From JAILLW01 sp045629045 (GTDB taxonomy: Bacteria; Bacillota; Clostridia; Lachnospirales; Lachnospiraceae), in assembly GCA_045629045.1 (NCBI GenBank), contig JAZQQM010000052.1:8672-72671 (forward strand): a DNA stretch of 64,000 nt, read 5' to 3'. A program made the translations under genes and the position numbers. Below, piece by piece: positions 59,308 through 64,000 of the stretch; position 1 is the stretch's first letter, and each line of letters starts with the position of its first letter. The notes beneath the pieces were generated by a model that did no database searches, was not told the origin of the DNA, and was given only the letters and a program-made list of their open reading frames with translations.

Positions 59308-60651
59308 TTACATCTTAATTTCGTAAGTCAATTCTTCTTTCTCGAATAATTTGATAAGCATCTTCTTTTCTGAAGGACTTACTACAAAACAAGCTCCGGT
59401 GGTAAATACTTGACCATCATTACGCAAATCTTCTTCATCGCCTTCGTAATATCTTAAAAGCTTATCCTTCCAATTCATTGCATTTACCTTATCGCAAATG
59501 GTCTTTTTAACTATATCAAAATTCTTATCATCCATCATCCAACGAGCATCACTTCGTGCCTTGCATTCGTAATCATCGGAATCAATAACGTTTCCGTTTT
59601 CATCCAATGCAATTGAATTGGAAAAGTCGGATCTAAAATCAATTGAAGGGTTTCCTTCATCATCAACAAAGCATGCATTTCCGGTTTCGTCAAGATATGC
59701 ATTTTCCATGTAAAGAACCGAATTCTTCCACATAGGCTTTTCCATGTGAGCCATCATTTCTTCCATCGTATCAACTTCCGGAAGTCCGTCCAATGCAGCC
59801 TGTACTCTTCCGTATCCTGTACCGTTGTTTTCAACAACAGACCACTTGGGAGTTAAATAGTAGTTACCCTGTGCGGAAACATAAGGCAAATAGTATACTT
59901 CGTTGGCAATAACTTCAATAATACCGAATTCACCCGTAGCGTCGGCAATATAATAACCGTACTGTGTAGGAATTGTATTATTATAATATGGAGTGGAAAC
60001 AATATTAATATCATTTCTCATATAATCCAAAGCTTCTTGTACTGTAGCACAATTACGTGCGACCATAGCAACAAGCATCGGTACATATACGGTTGTCTTT
60101 CCGGGATTGTTTCCTGTATTTACGAATTCGGGATAAGGTTCACGTACATTAGCCTCTATGTAAAGGCCCTCTGAATTCATTGAATCTGTTACACAAAAAG
60201 AAATTGAATTTAAAAATTCCTTATCTTTATATCCACTGTTCTTGAATTCTTCATAGGTATATTTTTCGGAATTCATATACCTTAATGAAAGAGTTTCGTA
60301 TTTCCCCTGAGTAGAATGTATAAAGAAAGCCGGGCATTGAGAAACCTGGTTATCAAGGTTTCTTCCAACCAAAACACGACCTTTACTGTCAAGCTTCGCA
60401 CAAGCGGTACATGCTCCGTCAATAATTCCGTACTTTTCTTCCAATGCTTTGGACGCAGCATCAAAATCAGCATCCTTATAATCCGCAATTTCAATAACAT
60501 AATCACCCAAATCGGTATAAATACCGTCACCGTCCTTAGCCGTATTCGTCAGATGCTTATAATTGGAAGCAGACTGTGTTGAACATGCCGATAAAGAAGT
60601 TACTATAACGGCCATGCACATAAAAAGTATAGCAATTTTGGATTTTCTCAT
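59308..60651 (-). CDS. Lipoprotein of the choloylglycine hydrolase-like Ntn family
   Basis: A 447-residue lipoprotein. The signal peptide ends at SLSACSTQ (Cys about 23). The body is a linear-amide C-N hydrolase of the CBAH/acid-ceramidase type: ACTACAKLDSKGRVLVGRNLDN near residues 80-103 supplies the candidate nucleophile Cys, and NSEGLYIEANVREPYPE and GYYIADATGEFGIIEV follow. Here the Cys is internal, so N-terminal processing would be needed. Relatives cleave bile-salt, penicillin or N-acyl amides; the substrate here is unknown. GGGGAA precedes ATG 60651. It lies inside the 31-nt inverted repeat. Confidence 0.8.
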   Translation of the reverse strand: MRKSKIAILFMCMAVIVTSLSACSTQSASNYKHLTNTAKDGDGIYTDLGDYVIEIADYKDADFDAASKALEEKYGIIDGACTACAKLDSKGRVLVGRNLDNQVSQCPAFFIHSTQGKYETLSLRYMNSEKYTYEEFKNSGYKDKEFLNSISFCVTDSMNSEGLYIEANVREPYPEFVNTGNNPGKTTVYVPMLVAMVARNCATVQEALDYMRNDINIVSTPYYNNTIPTQYGYYIADATGEFGIIEVIANEVYYLPYVSAQGNYYLTPKWSVVENNGTGYGRVQAALDGLPEVDTMEEMMAHMEKPMWKNSVLYMENAYLDETGNACFVDDEGNPSIDFRSDFSNSIALDENGNVIDSDDYECKARSDARWMMDDKNFDIVKKTICDKVNAMNWKDKLLRYYEGDEEDLRNDGQVFTTGACFVVSPSEKKMLIKLFEKEELTYEIKM

Positions 60652-60744
60652 TTTATATTCCCCCTATACAAAAATACATACAGTATTATACTACTTTTTG
60701 TAAAAAATGTTCCTCCTTCATTATATTAGGAGTCAAAGCCCTCT

Positions 60745-61257
60745 TTAATCTATTTTTTCTATCGTAACATTAATGCTCTCATTGTATTTATCCATTTTTA
60801 TATAATAATTTTCTTCGTACACTCTGATTGAATAGTAATCTTCGTCTCTAATGTCTTCTATATATTTATCGGCAGGCACAACATCCTTCAAAGCCTTGAA
60901 ATAATCAATGATTTCCTCTTCCGTTGACAATTTTTCGCCTCTGTAATACAAAGTGTTGTGAAATTCTTTTTTAAAGCCGGATATAACACCCTGAGGAGAA
61001 GTCACTGTTGGCAAAAATATACCATAGATTATTCCCTTTGGATTGGCATTAAACTCAACCGGGCCGTCATGATGAAGGTAATCCCCATCCACTATTTGTG
61101 AATTAAGCTGCTTTTTAGTTGCCTTTTCTCCTAAAATAACGTTATTAATCCCAACCTTGTTATATTCTGCTTCAGATGCGTCCTTTGATCCGCATCCGCT
61201 AAGCATAGCCGGAATCATTAAAAACAATATCAAAAAACTAAGTATACTTTTTTCCAC
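60745..61257 (-). CDS. Hypothetical lipoprotein
   Basis: A 170-residue lipoprotein of unknown function. The preferred start is GTG 61257, with GGAGG 9 nt upstream, giving MEKSILSFLILFLMIPAMLSGC, a clean signal peptide with LSGC lipobox. The longer ATG at 61293 lacks a ribosome site. The mature part (about 150 residues) includes SPQGVISGFKKEF and a DIRDEDYYSIRVYEENYYIK segment near the C-terminus. It sits in the accessory island with the Ntn hydrolase. Confidence 0.7.
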   Translation of the reverse strand: MEKSILSFLILFLMIPAMLSGCGSKDASEAEYNKVGINNVILGEKATKKQLNSQIVDGDYLHHDGPVEFNANPKGIIYGIFLPTVTSPQGVISGFKKEFHNTLYYRGEKLSTEEEIIDYFKALKDVVPADKYIEDIRDEDYYSIRVYEENYYIKMDKYNESINVTIEKID

Positions 61258-61479
61258 ATCACATATCCTCCACAGCCCCAAATTAAATTTCATACTCTAT
61301 CTTTTATCCCGATAAAAATATCCTATACCCTATTTTATGGATGGTCAATAAAAGTAAGTTCCCCAAAGATGATATACTCAATGCTGTCTTTTCTAATTGT
61401 TTATATTGCAAAAAATGTTGATTTTTATTGACTGCAAGCAGTCTAAATCTGCTGGACGAGTATAAACAACAGTTTATTG
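61258..61479. other. Non-coding spacer in the accessory island
   Basis: No gene or clear structure is visible. The sequence is AT-rich and includes the region where the truncated transposase would have continued. Confidence 0.4.
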
Positions 61480-61836
61480 TTATTGAATGAGGCAGAAAAT
61501 GAGTATCCATCCATTTTTATCACAGGCTGTTTCTATTCCATAGGCAAATACATTCTTATGCTCGCCTTTATGAAACCAACCACTCTCGGGGTCTGTTGTA
61601 GAACATTTGATTTCTTTGCCATCAAGCGGGACATCGTCTGTATAATCAGTAAACTTATCAGAGCTTCCTCCACCTGAACTATGATTATCATCATTATCCT
61701 TAAGAGGCTTTTTGTCATGTAAAGCTCTGTCTTCGTTTATCTCTTTTTTCAACATATCCACATAAAACAATGCTTCCTGTTGAGCTATTCTTTTCTGCAC
61801 AGTCTGAAAGCTCCTTATAAAGGAGCTTTCATTCAT
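61480..61836 (-). pseudogene. IS1182-family transposase fragment
   Basis: An internal part of a DDE transposase: YVDMLKKEINEDRALHDKKP, then STTDPESGWFHKGEHKNVFA and TACDKNGWIL, which are hallmarks of IS1182-like transposases (normally about 450-500 residues). The N-terminal third is missing. After NGWIL the frame leaves the family pattern and stops within five codons, so both ends are lost. The first codons derive from the 31-nt repeat, not the transposase. It is a dead remnant. Confidence 0.8.
61799..61829. repeat. 31-nt inverted repeat, right copy
   Basis: Reverse complement of 58932-58962 except at the 3-nt loop centre. It contains the hairpin AAAGCTCCTT/AAGGAGCTTT and CAGACTGT. It lies between the transposase fragment and lgt, 2.8 kb from its partner. 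Confidence 0.75.
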
Positions 61837-61842
61837 ATAAAT

Positions 61843-62763
61843 TTATTCTTTACTATCTGTTTCTTCCGGAGTTGCATTACCGTCTATATAATCAATCCTG
61901 TCCGAAACTTTTCCGGATTTAATCCTGCATCTTATTACTGCATCCATCACTATCGAGAATACTATAAGCACTATAGCCAGTACCATCGAAACCGGAAGCG
62001 TGGTTCCCGGAATAAATAACTGATCGGTTCTTATATACTCAATCCAGGCTCTTCCAAGGCCGTAGCCTCCAAGATACCACAGGATTACTTCTCCATCAAA
62101 TTTCTTTCGTTTCCAGAATATAAGAAGCAGGGCAAACACCATCAGATTCCAAAGGCTTTCATACAAAAACGTCGGATGAACCTGAATATAATTAACCCCT
62201 TCACCCATAGCTTCGGCAAGTTCGGGCGTAATATCTCCCATTCTTACGGCCGCAATCGGTAATCGCATTGCAAAGATATTATTTGTATATCCTCCAAAAA
62301 CTTCTCGGTTAAAGAAATTACCCCATCTTCCGATAGCCTGTCCCAAGATTAATCCCACAACACCGCAGTCTCCAAGGACATAGGGGCTGATTTTCTTTAT
62401 TTTGGCAAAACCGAATACCGTAATAAAAGCTCCGATTACGCCGCCGTATATTGCAAGTCCGCCCTGTCTGAGATTTAGAATACTCTTTAGGTCGTTCTTA
62501 TACATATCCCATTCAAAAGCCACGTAGTACAATCTGGCACATATAATCGAAATAACTGCTGCCCACAAAATAAAATCCCAAATCGTATCTTCACCCAATG
62601 ATGTCTTTTTAGCCATCTTGGCAGCAACAATCGTTCCCATATAAAGACCGATTGCTATGATTATTCCGTAAAATGCTATTTTAAATCCAAAAGGATAAAA
62701 TGCCCTGGGTACTTCCGAAAGATATATTCCCAAATTGGGAAATGCTATATCATTAACTCCCAT
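61843..62763 (-). CDS. lgt: Prolipoprotein diacylglyceryl transferase
   Basis: A 306-residue membrane enzyme that transfers diacylglycerol from phosphatidylglycerol to the lipobox cysteine of lipoproteins, such as OppA, MalE and the amylase here. Seven helices; the signature GQAIGRWGNFFNREVFGG at about 140-157 with its essential Arg and Asn is intact, as is HPTFLYESLWN. CGGAGA precedes ATG 62763. Confidence 0.95.
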   Translation of the reverse strand: MGVNDIAFPNLGIYLSEVPRAFYPFGFKIAFYGIIIAIGLYMGTIVAAKMAKKTSLGEDTIWDFILWAAVISIICARLYYVAFEWDMYKNDLKSILNLRQGGLAIYGGVIGAFITVFGFAKIKKISPYVLGDCGVVGLILGQAIGRWGNFFNREVFGGYTNNIFAMRLPIAAVRMGDITPELAEAMGEGVNYIQVHPTFLYESLWNLMVFALLLIFWKRKKFDGEVILWYLGGYGLGRAWIEYIRTDQLFIPGTTLPVSMVLAIVLIVFSIVMDAVIRCRIKSGKVSDRIDYIDGNATPEETDSKE

Positions 62764-62778
62764 ATTTTTCTCCGAAAA

Positions 62779-63876
62779 TTATACGTTAAATCTAAAGAGA
62801 ATAACGTCGCCGTCCTGAACAACGTAATCCTTACCTTCCATACCAACAAGACCTTTTTCTCTTGCTGCCGATAAAGAACCTAAATCAAGCAGATCCTTGT
62901 AATTAACAACTTCTGCTTTAATGAAGCCTCTTTCAAAATCCGTATGAATCTTACCTGCTGCCTGAGGTGCCTTGGTTCCGATTTTAATCGTCCAGGCTCT
63001 TGTTTCGTCTTCACCTGCAGTAAGGAAACTCATTAAGTTAAGAATCTTGTAGCTTGCTTTAATAAGTTTATCAAGACCGGACTCTTTTAATCCAAGGTCT
63101 TCAAGGAACATAGCCTTCTCGTCATCGTCAAGCTCTGCTATCTCCTGTTCAATCTGCGCACAGATTACAAATACTTCCGAACCGTTACCGGCTGCATACT
63201 CTCTTACTGCCTTAACATGTGCATTTTGCGCACCGTCATCAGCCAAATCATCTTCCGCAACATTGGCAGCGAAGATAACGGGCTTACTCGTTAATAAGTT
63301 GTAAGAGTTAAACCACTCTTCTTCATCCTCATTTTCAATTTCAAAAGATATAGCAAGGCTTCCCCCTTCAAGATGGGCAATAAGACGCTTTAACATCTCA
63401 ACTTCTTTTGCAATCTTTTTGTCATTATTAGCAGCACGTCCCTGCTTAGCCATTCTTCTTTCAAGCACTTCAATATCGGCGAAAATAAGTTCAAGATTAA
63501 TTGTTTCGATATCTCTTAAAGGATTAACACTTCCGTCAACATGAACAACATTTGAATCTTCAAAACAACGAACCACGTGAACGATTGCATCAACCTCGCG
63601 AATATTGGCAAGGAACTGGTTTCCCAAACCTTCACCTTTTGATGCACCTTTAACAAGTCCCGCAATATCTACGAATTCGATTACGGCAGGTGTTACTTTC
63701 TTAGAATTATACATCTGGCCAAGAAGCTTAATTCGCTCATCCGGTACCGCAACAACACCCACATTGGGATCAATCGTACAGAACGGGTAATTGGCACTTT
63801 CTGCTCCTGCCTTCGTTAATGAATTAAATAATGTTGACTTACCCACATTGGGAAGTCCAACGATTCCAAGTTTCAT
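62779..63876 (-). CDS. ychF: Obg-like GTPase/ATPase YchF
   Basis: A 365-residue TRAFAC GTPase-fold protein that prefers ATP. G1 GLPNVGKST at about 6-14, G3 DIAGLVKGAS, a helical insertion (about 130-200), and a C-terminal TGS domain (AWTIKIGTKAPQAAGKIHTDFERGF). It binds ribosomes and stress-related partners in other bacteria. ATG 63876 (MKLGIVGLPNVG) with AAGGAGG is chosen over the longer frame. It lies 15 nt before lgt in the same direction. Confidence 0.96.
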   Translation of the reverse strand: MKLGIVGLPNVGKSTLFNSLTKAGAESANYPFCTIDPNVGVVAVPDERIKLLGQMYNSKKVTPAVIEFVDIAGLVKGASKGEGLGNQFLANIREVDAIVHVVRCFEDSNVVHVDGSVNPLRDIETINLELIFADIEVLERRMAKQGRAANNDKKIAKEVEMLKRLIAHLEGGSLAISFEIENEDEEEWFNSYNLLTSKPVIFAANVAEDDLADDGAQNAHVKAVREYAAGNGSEVFVICAQIEQEIAELDDDEKAMFLEDLGLKESGLDKLIKASYKILNLMSFLTAGEDETRAWTIKIGTKAPQAAGKIHTDFERGFIKAEVVNYKDLLDLGSLSAAREKGLVGMEGKDYVVQDGDVILFRFNV

Positions 63877-64000
63877 ATATACCTCCTTTGGGGACGGTCC
63901 TTTTTCCACATGGATGTGTACTTTGCCTCATTCATCCATATAATTATCTAAACCAACTTGTAAATGCTAACATAGAAATAATAAAAACTCAATATTTTGA
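63877..64000. other. Upstream region of ychF
   Basis: No gene is seen up to the window end. AT-rich sequence with a possible weak promoter for ychF; nothing else is recognised. Confidence 0.4.

Overview
The window comes from a low-GC Gram-positive chromosome, most likely a gut or rumen member of the Lachnospiraceae (Clostridia). Three kinds of evidence point there. The first is gene content: an AroE-AroK fusion next to AroQ and EF-P, DUF5688, DUF6171, DUF3048 and DUF2161 proteins, a recA-recX-rny neighbourhood, rpoZ between gmk and rimO, and a mraZ-rsmH-ftsL-spoVD-murD-ftsW-ftsQ-ftsZ cluster. The second is strong GGAGG ribosome sites and TTGACA/TATAAT promoters. The third is moderate AT-richness. 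Most genes lie on the minus strand.

Layout. (1) Positions 1-3320 are the right end of an integrated mobile element that continues off the left edge. It holds a partial rolling-circle (HUH) replication protein, a SleB-type cell-wall hydrolase, a small HTH/excisionase-like protein, two divergent XRE regulators with palindromic operators, and a tyrosine integrase beside the gdhA 3' end. (2) 3.4-11.0 kb: gdhA, an SH3-domain membrane protein, tRNA-Arg(CCG), a DUF5688 protein, efp, and yqeG-aroEK-aroQ. (3) 11.0-16.1 kb: a complete five-gene oligopeptide/nickel-type ABC importer. (4) 16.1-31.7 kb: nrdR, hisS, xerD, a NUDIX hydrolase, an aspartate aminotransferase, a DHH phosphoesterase, rny, recA-recX, and yicC-gmk-rpoZ-rimO-pgsA followed by a coupled hybrid histidine kinase. 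(5) 32.7-45.5 kb: rqcH (FbpA), a MurJ/SpoVB-like flippase, YdcF, DUF3048, maf, Sfp-type PPTase, DUF6171, DUF2161, rsuA, azlCD and a GH13 lipoprotein. (6) 45.5-49.2 kb: a maltose-type importer malEFG without its ATPase. (7) 49.9-58.8 kb: the division/cell-wall cluster. (8) 58.9-61.8 kb: a small accessory island with an IS1182-like transposase remnant and a 31-nt inverted repeat. (9) lgt and ychF at the right edge.

How the parts connect. GdhA and the aspartate aminotransferase make glutamate and move its amino group. Their control regions share an identical 19-nt near-palindrome, which suggests one unidentified repressor. recA has LexA boxes in its promoter. mraZ is preceded by five phased MraZ-type repeats. 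nrdR and xerD carry a shared TTTACATAAA-type palindrome.

Most unusual features. Two copies of a roughly 130-nt structured repeat sit at 11.01-11.14 kb and 34.50-34.64 kb. They have a conserved core, locus-specific but self-complementary outer arms, and compensatory differences, and both lie in sense orientation just after an operon. Separately, four genes (yqeG, rqcH, the DUF6171 and DUF2161 genes) have a -10 box only 6-8 nt before ATG and no Shine-Dalgarno sequence, as expected of leaderless mRNAs.
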